Below, one piece after another: positions 17,189 through 22,720 of a stretch of 24,067 nucleotides of DNA (within the stretch, counting starts at the first letter, position 1; each line of letters begins with the position of its first letter). The position numbers and the translations under genes are program-made. The DNA is taken from positions 1 through 24,067 of IMG/VR virus record IMGVR_UViG_3300009169_000098, one strand, 5' to 3'. The DNA is from a virus. The notes beneath the pieces are model-generated. The model saw only the letters and a list, made by a program, of their open reading frames with translations, searched no databases and was not told the DNA's origin.

Positions 17189-17461
17189 TTAAGTCGATAG
17201 TAGTTCTAAATTAATTCTGTATCTTCCCCGCACTTCTGCAGGTTTAATAAAATTTCTTTCTTTTAAAGAAGCGATGTGTTTGTCTAAACCTGGTGTAGAT
17301 ATACCTAGCTTGTTCATTATATAAGTTTTGTTAATCTTATCTGAATACCAAAGATTAGTTTCAAAATTAGTTTGACGTAAAATATAATATAACACATGAA
17401 AGGTCCTATCATTAGATTTTAAAAGAATACTATCTTTTGTGTCTAAATATACCATTACCAT
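17189..17461 (-). CDS. Winged-helix-like regulator, first gene of the left operon
   Basis: About 90 aa from the preferred start at 17461 (MVMVYLDTKDS). A longer frame opens at 17545, but its extra 28 residues are hydrophobic and cross the TATATTTG promoter-like box at 17493-17500. The start at 17461 has GGAAG and A-rich sequence just upstream. The core (INKTYIMNKLGISTPGLDKH, about 40-59, then LKERNFIKPAEVRGRYRINL) fits a winged helix with a recognition helix followed by a basic wing. As first gene beside the divergent control region it may regulate the arms or control replication. Confidence 0.65.
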   Translation of the reverse strand: MVMVYLDTKDSILLKSNDRTFHVLYYILRQTNFETNLWYSDKINKTYIMNKLGISTPGLDKHIASLKERNFIKPAEVRGRYRINLELLST

Positions 17462-17492
17462 TTTTCTTCCTTTTTTATTTCTACTAAACATG

Positions 17493-17500
17493 CAAATATA
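17493..17500 (-). promoter_or_regulatory. Candidate Bacteroidota-type promoter for left operon
   Basis: TATATTTG on the minus strand matches the Bacteroidota -7 consensus TAnnTTTG. Several TTTG copies lie upstream, one 22 nt away, slightly longer than the usual 19-21. It lies about 30 nt before the start at 17461. Confidence 0.45.
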
Positions 17501-17611
17501 CAAATTTGATAGTACAAATATCCAAATTAATAAGTTACTATCCAAATTTTATAGGGAATAAAAAATAGTAGGAAATAGCTTGACTTTTACAATTATTTTA
17601 GTTATGAAGCT

Positions 17612-17681
17612 TACTATAGCTCTAGGTATAGTACCAACATACCCCTGGAGGTACGCCACTACTATAGCTGCAGGTATATTA
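17612..17681. repeat. Two operator-like interrupted palindromes
   Basis: Site 1 (17612-17633) is TACTATA, spacer GCTCTAGG, TATAGTA: perfect 7-bp arms. Site 2 (17660-17681) is TACTATA, spacer GCTGCAGG, TATATTA: one arm mismatch. The two 22-mers agree at 19 of 22 positions and their starts are 48 bp apart. The symmetry suits a dimeric repressor or activator. Confidence 0.6.
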
Positions 17682-17956
17682 GTAGCGACGCGCAACCTAT
17701 AGTAACTTTTTGTAACTAACTAATTTTAAATACTTTATCGTTTTTGAGTATAGTATAGGTAAACCTACACAGTAGGTGCGCGGATACCTATTCGTATACG
17801 GGTACCAGTGTTTAGCCACTTACCTTAGATATTACCTTTATTTTTTTATATATTTTTTTTATATATTTTTTAGGGTACCTATATTCTTTATGATATGATT
17901 GTAGTGTATCAGAAGTGGTTAGCACCTATAACCTAGACCCCTACTAAAGTTGGGCT

Positions 17957-17971
17957 GGGGGAAGTACCCCC
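17957..17971 (+). promoter_or_regulatory. G5/C5 hairpin in leader of the 104-aa gene
   Basis: GGGGG-AAGTA-CCCCC, a perfect five-pair stem in otherwise AT-rich DNA, 33 nt before the start codon at 18005. No T-run follows, so it is not an ordinary terminator. It could stabilise the transcript's 5' end or block exonucleases. Confidence 0.5.
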
Positions 17972-18004
17972 GTAACCAAACAAACCCCTTAAAACTTAGA
18001 AATC

Positions 18005-18319
18005 ATGGGACTTGACTTGAAAAAATTATCAGCTAGTGTTAAGATTTACGGTGAAAAACTGTATGTTGAAGAAAGCAATGCTGGTACAGTTGGTGCTGGC
18101 GAGTATGAGCTAATAAACGATAACACTCTCAAAATTAGTATTGGAGGGGGTAAGTTTATTTGTGCTCGTATCCAGCAGTCTGTGTTAGATGCAGGTATTG
18201 ACTTTGCTACTAAGGTGTTCACAATTGCTGAGTTTGTCGCAATGCGTGATGCGTCTGGTACAACAGACAATGGAGATTGGTCGGTTAGCAAAGGTGCGCA
18301 CAAGTTGTTCGCCTACTAA
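18005..18319 (+). CDS. 104-aa protein of unknown function, first rightward gene
   Basis: Begins MGLDLKKLSASVKIYG and ends SKGAHKLFAY. It is a small soluble protein with predicted beta strands in the first half (KLYVEESNAG, then TLKISIGGGKFICARI) and a helix near 70-85 (FTIAEFVAMRDA). Base composition is noticeably less AT-rich than in nearby genes. CTTAAAA lies 10 nt before the start. A strong hairpin-type terminator follows within 10 nt, so it forms a single-gene unit. The leader hairpin and terminator suggest high expression. No family recognised. Confidence 0.7.
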   Translation: MGLDLKKLSASVKIYGEKLYVEESNAGTVGAGEYELINDNTLKISIGGGKFICARIQQSVLDAGIDFATKVFTIAEFVAMRDASGTTDNGDWSVSKGAHKLFAY

Positions 18320-18326
18320 ATCAGCA

Positions 18327-18369
18327 ATGGTGAGAAGAGGGCGGGAGCCCCTTCCCCACCATCTCTTTT
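18327..18369 (+). terminator. Terminator after the 104-aa gene
   Basis: ATGGTG (18327-18332) pairs with CACCAT (18357-18362). Inside, GAAG and GGGC pair with GCCC and CTTC around a GGGA loop, with one bulged A. CTCTTTTG follows. It is the most GC-rich hairpin in the right arm. Confidence 0.75.
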
Positions 18370-18370
18370 G

Positions 18371-19080
18371 TCTATTAACTTGGCATAGATTAATGTAAAT
18401 CATTAACTTGTCATAGGACTTAAATATATCAACAGTGCATACTACTTGAGTGTATGAAAATGTTCGCAACTAATTGATTTTCAGCTATGTGTATAGTCAA
18501 TGGAGTGGTTACTAATCAAACCTGGTTACATAACCCTAATGCTTAAAGCATTGATAAACCATATCCCTTAAAAAGATATGGCTTAATATTAAACATTAGA
18601 TTCCTACGGTGTCTCCGAAGATTAAAGAACGTTGCAACACCATACTTACGAGTTTGGGTTAGTCTTCTTAGTACTTAATCCTACGGTAATCCGAAGAATC
18701 TATAAAACATCACAGTCCAATTGCTGTTAGGGTTTAACAAGGAAAGCTGGCTCTCCTTGCTGTGATGTTTATTAACACACCATTCCTCAGTGGATATAAA
18801 GACTTCTTAGACGAAAATGCCTCAACTATAGAGAGCTCTTCCTTAAATGGAACTACACTATAGCCTGTGCATAAGGAGAACTAAGCTAAGATGTGAAACC
18901 ACCTGATTAATATTTGCAAAGTGACTACTACTAAGCAGTGGTATCTTCACAGACCGCAGTTACAAGGTCATGATTAATCAGTTCCCAAGATGAGGAGCAA
19001 TTGTAGTAGCTTACATATAGTATTGGTCAGGGTCTTTTGAGATCGCAAGAAATATGACTGCTACAATTGCTAGTGTGGAG
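18371..19080 (+). ncRNA. Candidate large ornate structured RNA
   Basis: About 710 nt with no convincing gene on either strand but dense long helices. Clear pairings: TTAATG/CATTAA (18390-18406); ATTGA/TCAAT enclosing CTAT/ATAG (18473-18501); CCATATC/GATATGG (18559-18581); an 11-bp perfect helix AAACATCACAG/CTGTGATGTTT (18705-18715 with 18760-18770) with CAAGGA/TCCTTG stacked inside; a 9-bp helix (18903-18911 with 18973-18981) enclosing two hairpins as a three-way junction; and a 14-pair helix with one G-U wobble (18996-19009 with 19058-19071). Two similar CCTACGG...CCGAAGA hairpins recur. Size, phage context and multi-branched form recall GOLLD or ROOL RNAs; membership was not tested. Ends are approximate; strand is inferred from flanking genes. 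Confidence 0.65.
18374..18416. repeat. 15-bp direct repeat at the start of the structured region
   Basis: ATTAACTTGGCATAG at 18374-18388 and ATTAACTTGTCATAG at 18402-18416, 14 of 15 bases identical, 28 bp apart. The hairpin TTAATG/CATTAA lies between and partly over them. Could be a tandem protein or RNA contact site, or a promoter element of the RNA gene. Confidence 0.6.
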
Positions 19081-19114
19081 GGGTTATTAATTAGCTAACT
19101 TAAAAATTGAAATT

Positions 19115-19231
19115 ATGATAACTCTTTGTGTACTCCCTGCTTTCAAAGCAGATAGATCAACTGATTGGATATCAGTTATATTAACATGCCTTGCATTAGA
19201 TGCAATATATATTCTACCTATAATCCTTTAA
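19115..19231 (+). CDS. 38-aa hydrophobic peptide
   Basis: Read directly: ATG at 19115-19117, TAA at 19229-19231; begins MITLCVLPAFKADRSTDW and ends in one membrane-length hydrophobic segment (ISVILTCLALDAIYILPIIL). CTTAAAA lies 9 nt before the start, the same leader signature as several confident right-arm genes, and the next gene starts 12 nt after the stop. Probably a small inner-membrane peptide. Its shortness keeps certainty moderate. Confidence 0.45.
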   Translation: MITLCVLPAFKADRSTDWISVILTCLALDAIYILPIIL

Positions 19232-19243
19232 TAATTAGAAAAT

Positions 19244-19444
19244 ATGGAAACTTTAAAAGAAAGACTATTACAAATAATAGTATTCTTCCTATTCTACTAC
19301 ACCATAGCTACTTTAATATGGCTCCCTTTTAGCCAAATAGTTAGCTGGAAATCATTCATAACAAGTGATGCAATGTACATAATAGCAGGAATTATATCCT
19401 TTGCCCTAACTTTTGATTGGGTTTACGATAGAAAAAACAAATAA
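19244..19444 (+). CDS. 66-aa two-helix membrane protein
   Basis: Two hydrophobic segments at about 9-28 (QIIVFFLFYYTIATLIWLPF) and 43-58 (AMYIIAGIISFALTF), with charged ends (METLKER and DRKNK). A small protein with two membrane spans could be a holin, a superinfection-exclusion protein or another envelope modifier. The cell-wall hydrolase at 22146 is 2.7 kb away with several terminators between, so a holin call is weak. A stem-loop follows the gene. Confidence 0.6.
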   Translation: METLKERLLQIIVFFLFYYTIATLIWLPFSQIVSWKSFITSDAMYIIAGIISFALTFDWVYDRKNK

Positions 19445-19463
19445 ACTAAACACCTGTATAACA

Positions 19464-19498
19464 AAGCATATAGGATGTTCTCATACCTCAATGTGCTT
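19464..19498 (+). other. Stem-loop after the membrane protein gene
   Basis: AAGCATATAGG pairs with CCT and ATGTGCTT (one G-U, a 2-nt CA bulge), eleven pairs with an 11-nt loop. No T-run follows, so it may be a processing or stability element rather than a terminator. The rest of the gap to 19588 is AT-rich with nothing else visible. Confidence 0.45.
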
Positions 19499-19587
19499 AT
19501 CGCATACACCCACCATATAAAAACAGTATTATAGCTAAATACTACTATTTAATCAAAAAAATTATCCTAATCTTTAAATTAAAAATT

Positions 19588-19782
19588 ATGAAAAATCTTT
19601 TATCAATACTTATAATCCTGATCTCTTTTACTTCTCTATCTAACGATGGATGGCCTAGCAAAAAAGCTAGACACTCGAATGCTGGGTTTAATTACAAGAA
19701 ACTTCACAAAAAGCACAAAAAAGTAAAAAGACATAATATTTTGTTTAATGCAAATAACTGCAAAAACACAAAATATAAATAG
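19588..19782 (+). CDS. Small secreted basic protein
   Basis: 64 aa. A clear signal peptide (MKNLLSILIILISFTSLS, about 1-18) is followed by a short, very basic, His- and Lys-rich mature part (KKLHKKHKKVKRHN). Such a peptide would act in the periplasm or at the outer envelope and could bind nucleic acid or lipopolysaccharide by charge. A terminator follows 15 nt after the stop. Family not recognised. Confidence 0.6.
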   Translation: MKNLLSILIILISFTSLSNDGWPSKKARHSNAGFNYKKLHKKHKKVKRHNILFNANNCKNTKYK

Positions 19783-19797
19783 AACTTATAGTTCAGA

Positions 19798-19830
19798 AAG
19801 GGTCTTGGTAAAACAAGGCCCTTAATTAAT
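19798..19830 (+). terminator. Rho-independent terminator
   Basis: AAGGGTCTTG pairs with CAAGGCCCTT (ten pairs, one U-G) around GTAAAA, followed by AATTAATTTAATTT. It ends the secreted basic peptide's transcript. Confidence 0.75.
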
Positions 19831-19917
19831 TTAATTTATTCTTTAAATAATTATGTTAAGATAATTAATAAGCATAAATTAGACATAATTATAATATCCC
19901 ACTTTAATAATAATATT

Positions 19918-20178
19918 ATGGCGTTTGAATTTGAAACAGATTATGTATTTGTACTAGAATTAAAATTTACAGATGAAGATACACTAAGTGTACACATAAT
20001 AAGTCCTGATGTAGATAAATTTATAATAGCACTAGAAGATGATTTGCATTTAAAATACATTCATAAAGAATCTGATAGAAGTAAATATAAATTTAAAAAA
20101 CTATGGACATTGAAAACAGCAATGACAATATCCAACATAGCAACAGCTGCTATGAACAAAAAACATCTATGTAATTAG
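19918..20178 (+). CDS. 86-aa soluble protein of unknown function
   Basis: MAFEFETDYVFVLELKFTDE; strand-rich N-terminal half and a basic, helical C-terminal half (KYKFKKLWTLKTAMTISNI). No signal peptide, cysteine cluster or membrane segment. Its leader and the region from the previous terminator are AT-only over long stretches. A strong terminator follows at 20205, so it forms a single-gene unit. No family recognised. Confidence 0.6.
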   Translation: MAFEFETDYVFVLELKFTDEDTLSVHIISPDVDKFIIALEDDLHLKYIHKESDRSKYKFKKLWTLKTAMTISNIATAAMNKKHLCN

Positions 20179-20204
20179 ATTCCTTAAATCTTATATTTTT
20201 AAAT

Positions 20205-20236
20205 AAACCCTTATGTAAATTACATAGGGGTTTTTA
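20205..20236 (+). terminator. Rho-independent terminator
   Basis: AAACCC (20205-20210) pairs with GGGTTT (20228-20233), with TATGT/ACATA pairing inside, and the stem runs into TTTTTATT. Located 27 nt after the 86-aa gene. Confidence 0.8.
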
Positions 20237-20258
20237 TTAATCCCTTAAATCTTGTACT

Positions 20259-20645
20259 ATGAAATATATACTAATAGCCCTTCTCTTAGTTATATCTAAG
20301 ATAAGTACAGCCCAAGAAACTAATACGTTTATTATTTCTGCAATTAATTTAGATTCAGTAGAATTTACTATAAAACAGTGTACTACAACAGCAAATAATT
20401 TTAAGATACATACTAATAAAATATCAGATTTTACATATGAATATAATCTTGAAGGTTTCAGCAACTATGTTATTAGAATAAAAGATCTAAAAAACAATAA
20501 AACTAAATCTATATATATCAATACAGGAAGAATAATTAAAAATCTAACACCTTTAAAATTTAACGCAGATTTCAACACAACATCTTCTCTGCATATTAGA
20601 TATAATAAAAAATTAAAAATGTATGAATACTTAATTTTGAAATAA
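20259..20645 (+). CDS. 128-aa secreted or periplasmic protein
   Basis: N-terminal signal peptide MKYILIALLLVISKISTAQ with a likely cut after Ala-18, leaving Gln, a common Bacteroidota pattern. The mature part is strand-rich and Asn, Thr and Lys rich, ending MYEYLILK. Leader CCTTAAATCTT (20242-20252) repeats the sequence at 20182-20192. A hairpin terminator follows. Export suggests an envelope function, such as blocking other phages or altering the host surface; that is inference. Confidence 0.65.
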   Translation: MKYILIALLLVISKISTAQETNTFIISAINLDSVEFTIKQCTTTANNFKIHTNKISDFTYEYNLEGFSNYVIRIKDLKNNKTKSIYINTGRIIKNLTPLKFNADFNTTSSLHIRYNKKLKMYEYLILK

Positions 20646-20682
20646 TTAAGCTTATTCATACATAAACCTTATTAAAGGGGGG

Positions 20683-20720
20683 AATAGCGTGAAATTGTGA
20701 ATAAAGTACCGCTATTTTTT
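20683..20720 (+). terminator. Probable terminator of the secreted-protein gene
   Basis: AATAGCG (20683-20689) pairs with CGCTATT (20710-20716), seven pairs with a 20-nt loop, directly followed by TTTT and AATC. The loop is long, so certainty is moderate. Confidence 0.55.
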
Positions 20721-20747
20721 AATCTATTAAAATCTTACATACATAGA

Positions 20748-20853
20748 TAACTGTTTGCCGCTAGGCAGTAAAAAAGCAGTTACATTTTATTTAGGTTTAT
20801 TTTGAAAGAGTAGTAGTTATCCTAGACTACTAATTCTTAGACTTTAAAAGTCT
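20748..20853 (+). promoter_or_regulatory. Structured 5' leader of the 171-aa gene
   Basis: Three successive helices in about 106 nt. TAACTG/CAGTTA (20748-20753 with 20777-20782) encloses TGCC-GCTA-GGCA (20756-20767). TAGTAG/CTACTA (20811-20816 with 20827-20832) follows. Then AGACTT-TAA-AAGTCT (20839-20853). The gene starts 55 nt downstream. It could be a regulatory leader or a small RNA; no riboswitch class was recognised. The rest of 20646-20908 shows only the preceding terminator. Confidence 0.45.
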
Positions 20854-20908
20854 GTCCTATAGGAGAAATATATATACAAATTATTTTTAACTATTTAAAA
20901 CAACTATT

Positions 20909-21424
20909 ATGAACAAGGTAACATTAGTATCAGCAAAAGGAGTAAAAGGTGGAAAAGTTCAATTGACTTTCTCACAAATCGTAGAAACTAGCAAGAATGC
21001 TACAAGTTTAACTTCTCTATTAAACGCTTCAGATGAGCGATTTAATCAACAAAAACCAAGATTGGCATGGATGTCTGCAGAGCCTACAGATGTACAGAAA
21101 CTGTTTGGCATAGACGCTAATCTAGAAGAAGGGCAAGAATTAGAAATTAATATGGTAGATCCAAGAATAGCTGGAGATGACCGTCCTTTGAACATTCGTA
21201 TCATCGAAAGTACAAAAGGTAGTGACTATGATGTTGCTAATTTCGAAACTCGTGCTAAAAGAGCAGGTAAAGATGGAGATTACATTTTACATAATGGCAT
21301 GTACATTTATGTAAAAACTAGCATAGTACTAGGTACTCCTGAACATGTTCTTTACACTGAAACAACTCGCAAAGAAGCGGGTGCTTCTGCATCTTCAGCT
21401 ATTGCTGATGCACTAGGAGAATAA
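20909..21424 (+). CDS. 171-aa protein, possibly nucleic-acid binding
   Basis: MNKVTLVSAKGVKGGKVQLT; a soluble protein with strand-rich core (GQELEINMVDPRIAG, then DDRPLNIRIIEST), and an Ala/Ser-rich C-terminal tail (GASASSAIADALGE). A beta-barrel core with a flexible tail resembles phage single-stranded-DNA-binding proteins, but the tail lacks the usual acidic tip and no motif proves it. It is well expressed by appearance: structured leader, TTTAAAA 8 nt before the start, less AT-rich codons, and the strongest terminator in the right arm. Function open. Confidence 0.7.
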   Translation: MNKVTLVSAKGVKGGKVQLTFSQIVETSKNATSLTSLLNASDERFNQQKPRLAWMSAEPTDVQKLFGIDANLEEGQELEINMVDPRIAGDDRPLNIRIIESTKGSDYDVANFETRAKRAGKDGDYILHNGMYIYVKTSIVLGTPEHVLYTETTRKEAGASASSAIADALGE

Positions 21425-21439
21425 TACATTCAATAAATT

Positions 21440-21475
21440 AAGGGGAGTAGCGTTATGCGCTACTTCCTTTTTTTA
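21440..21475 (+). terminator. Strong rho-independent terminator
   Basis: AGTAGCG (21446-21452) pairs with CGCTACT (21458-21464) around TTATG; the flanking AAGGGG and TCCTTT extend the helix to about 13 pairs, followed by TTTTATT. Confidence 0.9.
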
Positions 21476-21508
21476 TTAAATCTAGTTTTAATTACTTAAA
21501 ATATTACT

Positions 21509-21778
21509 ATGAACAGTATTGATACAAGAAAAAGAGTAAATATAGAAGATATTGGACTTTATATTAAAAGTTTGCAAATAGATTATAATTTAGGGAATAA
21601 TGCTAGAATAGCTATGCTAATAACTAAGCATTTTAATGTATTTTGCACAGAAGAGGACATACTCAAATACGAAGAACTTTCTTATTATCATGAATGTTTT
21701 TCTGAAGAAGAATATGATTTATTAAACGAAAGAGAACAATATTTTAAACAACTAGGTAGAACAAACCCTTTTTACTAA
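21509..21778 (+). CDS. 89-aa acidic helical protein of unknown function
   Basis: MNSIDTRKRVNIEDIGLYIK; highly helical, with an acidic, Tyr-rich second half (EEDILKYEELSYYHECFSEE). CTTAAAA lies 7 nt before the start. Helices at 25-60 (NARIAMLITKHFNVFCTEED) could form a helix-turn-helix-like fold, but no clear signature is present. A 27-aa hydrophobic frame follows 11 nt later. Family not recognised. Confidence 0.6.
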   Translation: MNSIDTRKRVNIEDIGLYIKSLQIDYNLGNNARIAMLITKHFNVFCTEEDILKYEELSYYHECFSEEEYDLLNEREQYFKQLGRTNPFY

Positions 21779-21789
21779 AATTAATAGAT

Positions 21790-21873
21790 ATGAGAAATTG
21801 CCCACAATGGTTAAATAATCTTATATACTTTTTAGCTGGTATAGGTTTTTATGGAATATTATTAATGCTCTAA
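21790..21873 (+). CDS. 27-aa hydrophobic peptide, possible
   Basis: Read directly: ATG at 21790-21792, TAA at 21871-21873; begins MRNCPQWLNN, then one membrane-length segment (LIYFLAGIGFYGILLML). It lies between the 89-aa gene and the first tRNA-like gene with no better explanation for the stretch. Very short, with no clear leader motif, so it may be chance. Confidence 0.3.
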   Translation: MRNCPQWLNNLIYFLAGIGFYGILLML

Positions 21874-21960
21874 AATAAAACCAATACTAAATACTTTCGG
21901 TGCTGTGTATTGATTAGTAATTAATACAAACTGATGACAGACGGGGAAAGACCCGTACAT

Positions 21961-22120
21961 AATGCAGTGGCGGAATTGGTAGACGCTAACGTGTGTTAAT
22001 AAAGGCTTATGTCAGATATAGTGTCTGAGACTGACTTATGGTTGCACACACGGGAATGCTGGCAAGCAGAGTGTAGTTATAATACATTACACATCACAGG
22101 TTCGAATCCTGTCTGCATTA
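21961..22120 (+). tRNA. tRNA-Leu-like gene with expanded anticodon and variable arms
   Basis: Acceptor AATGCAG (21961-21967) pairs with CTGCATT (22113-22119), A as discriminator, no CCA encoded. A Leu-type D arm follows (GCG, loop with TTGGTAGA, CGC). The T arm is perfect: ACAGG-TTCGAAT-CCTGT. Between them, CGTGTGT and ACACACG form a 7-bp anticodon-stem candidate, but about 46 nt separates the strands instead of a 7-nt loop. TTAA just after the 5' strand would suit a UAA (Leu) anticodon. The variable region holds two hairpins, TGCT-GGCA-AGCA and a 7-pair GTGTAGT/ATTACAC. At 160 nt it is about twice normal size. Leader hairpin ACGGG-GAAAGA-CCCGT lies just upstream. Confidence 0.6.
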
Positions 22121-22145
22121 CTATTTATTAACTAAATCTAATATT

Positions 22146-22709
22146 ATGAAACTATATTATTTTGATGAAAAAGGCAAACCTTATAGATTTAAAATTTACC
22201 CATATTTATTCTTACTATTTTGTTTAACAATTCTGTTATCACTAACAGAAAATAATTCTAAAGAAATAGATTATGAAGTTGAGCCTCAATTTGTAGAAAT
22301 TTATACAGGAGAGGAACCTTTTGACTTCAAGCAGTTTAAACAATTTGTAATAGATTGTGGAATTAAATTCCCTGATATAGTAGTTGCTCAAGCTATTCAA
22401 GAAGCTAACTTTAAATCTCAAATATGGAAAGAAAATAACAATCCATTTGGAATGAAAGTAGCTAGATCACGTAACTCTACTGCTCTTGGTGAAAATAGGG
22501 GACATGCTAAGTTTAAAAACTGGAGAATGGCTGTATTAGATTACGCTTTAATGCAAGCAGTATTTGCTAGAAAGGTCACAACCAGAGCTCAATATTTTGA
22601 ATATTTAAAAAATTATGCTGGAGATCCTAATTATAGAGATAAATTAAAACAACATCTCAGAGATTATAAAGGATTTGGCATATCGGAAGATTATTTATAT
22701 GATTTATAA
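22146..22709 (+). CDS. Membrane-anchored GH73-type glucosaminidase (endolysin-like)
   Basis: 187 aa. A short cytoplasmic N terminus is followed by one membrane segment (about 18-34, YPYLFLLFCLTILLSLT), then the hydrolase domain. The core 79-103 (VVAQAIQEANFKSQIW, then NNNPFGMK) matches the GH73 / mannosyl-glycoprotein glucosaminidase pattern: helix with catalytic Glu (E86), then N-N-x-F-G-M/I-K. Conserved aromatic and YFEYLKNY regions follow, as in the family. It would cut the glycan strands of peptidoglycan from the periplasmic side while anchored in the inner membrane. Location among short right-arm genes, not beside the virion genes, is unusual for a lysis gene. Confidence 0.85.
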   Translation: MKLYYFDEKGKPYRFKIYPYLFLLFCLTILLSLTENNSKEIDYEVEPQFVEIYTGEEPFDFKQFKQFVIDCGIKFPDIVVAQAIQEANFKSQIWKENNNPFGMKVARSRNSTALGENRGHAKFKNWRMAVLDYALMQAVFARKVTTRAQYFEYLKNYAGDPNYRDKLKQHLRDYKGFGISEDYLYDL

Positions 22710-22720
22710 AATTTAGACAA

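Larger units (their letters stand above)
17462..18004. promoter_or_regulatory. Divergent control region without genes
   Basis: A 543-nt stretch between the two oppositely directed arms. It has stop codons in all frames at short intervals and no believable gene. It contains the two operator-like palindromes, extra TATAGTA half-sites at 17698-17704 and 17749-17755, many GGTA/TACC motifs, and a T/A-only tract at about 17838-17871 with two TATATTTTTT copies. A sigma70-like pair, TTGACT (17580-17585) and TATGAA (17603-17608) with 17-nt spacing, faces right, but Bacteroidota normally use a different box. Probably promoters for both arms and possibly a replication origin. Confidence 0.55.

Noticed and set aside
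17462-17545. Upstream extension of the winged-helix gene to 17545
   Set aside because: The extra residues are hydrophobic, cross a promoter-like TATATTTG, and the start at 17461 has a purine-rich ribosome-site-like sequence.
18046-18469. Open frames on both strands within and past the 104-aa gene
   Set aside because: They cross the terminator hairpin at 18327-18369, and the 104-aa frame has the leader motif and better composition.
20237-20659. Minus-strand frames across the secreted 128-aa gene
   Set aside because: They oppose a gene with a clear signal peptide and flanking terminators; all certain genes here are on the plus strand.
21995-22060. Group I intron in the Leu-type tRNA
   Set aside because: The insert is about 46 nt, far too short for a group I core, and the 3' exon does not restore a UAA anticodon at the usual U34/A35 site.
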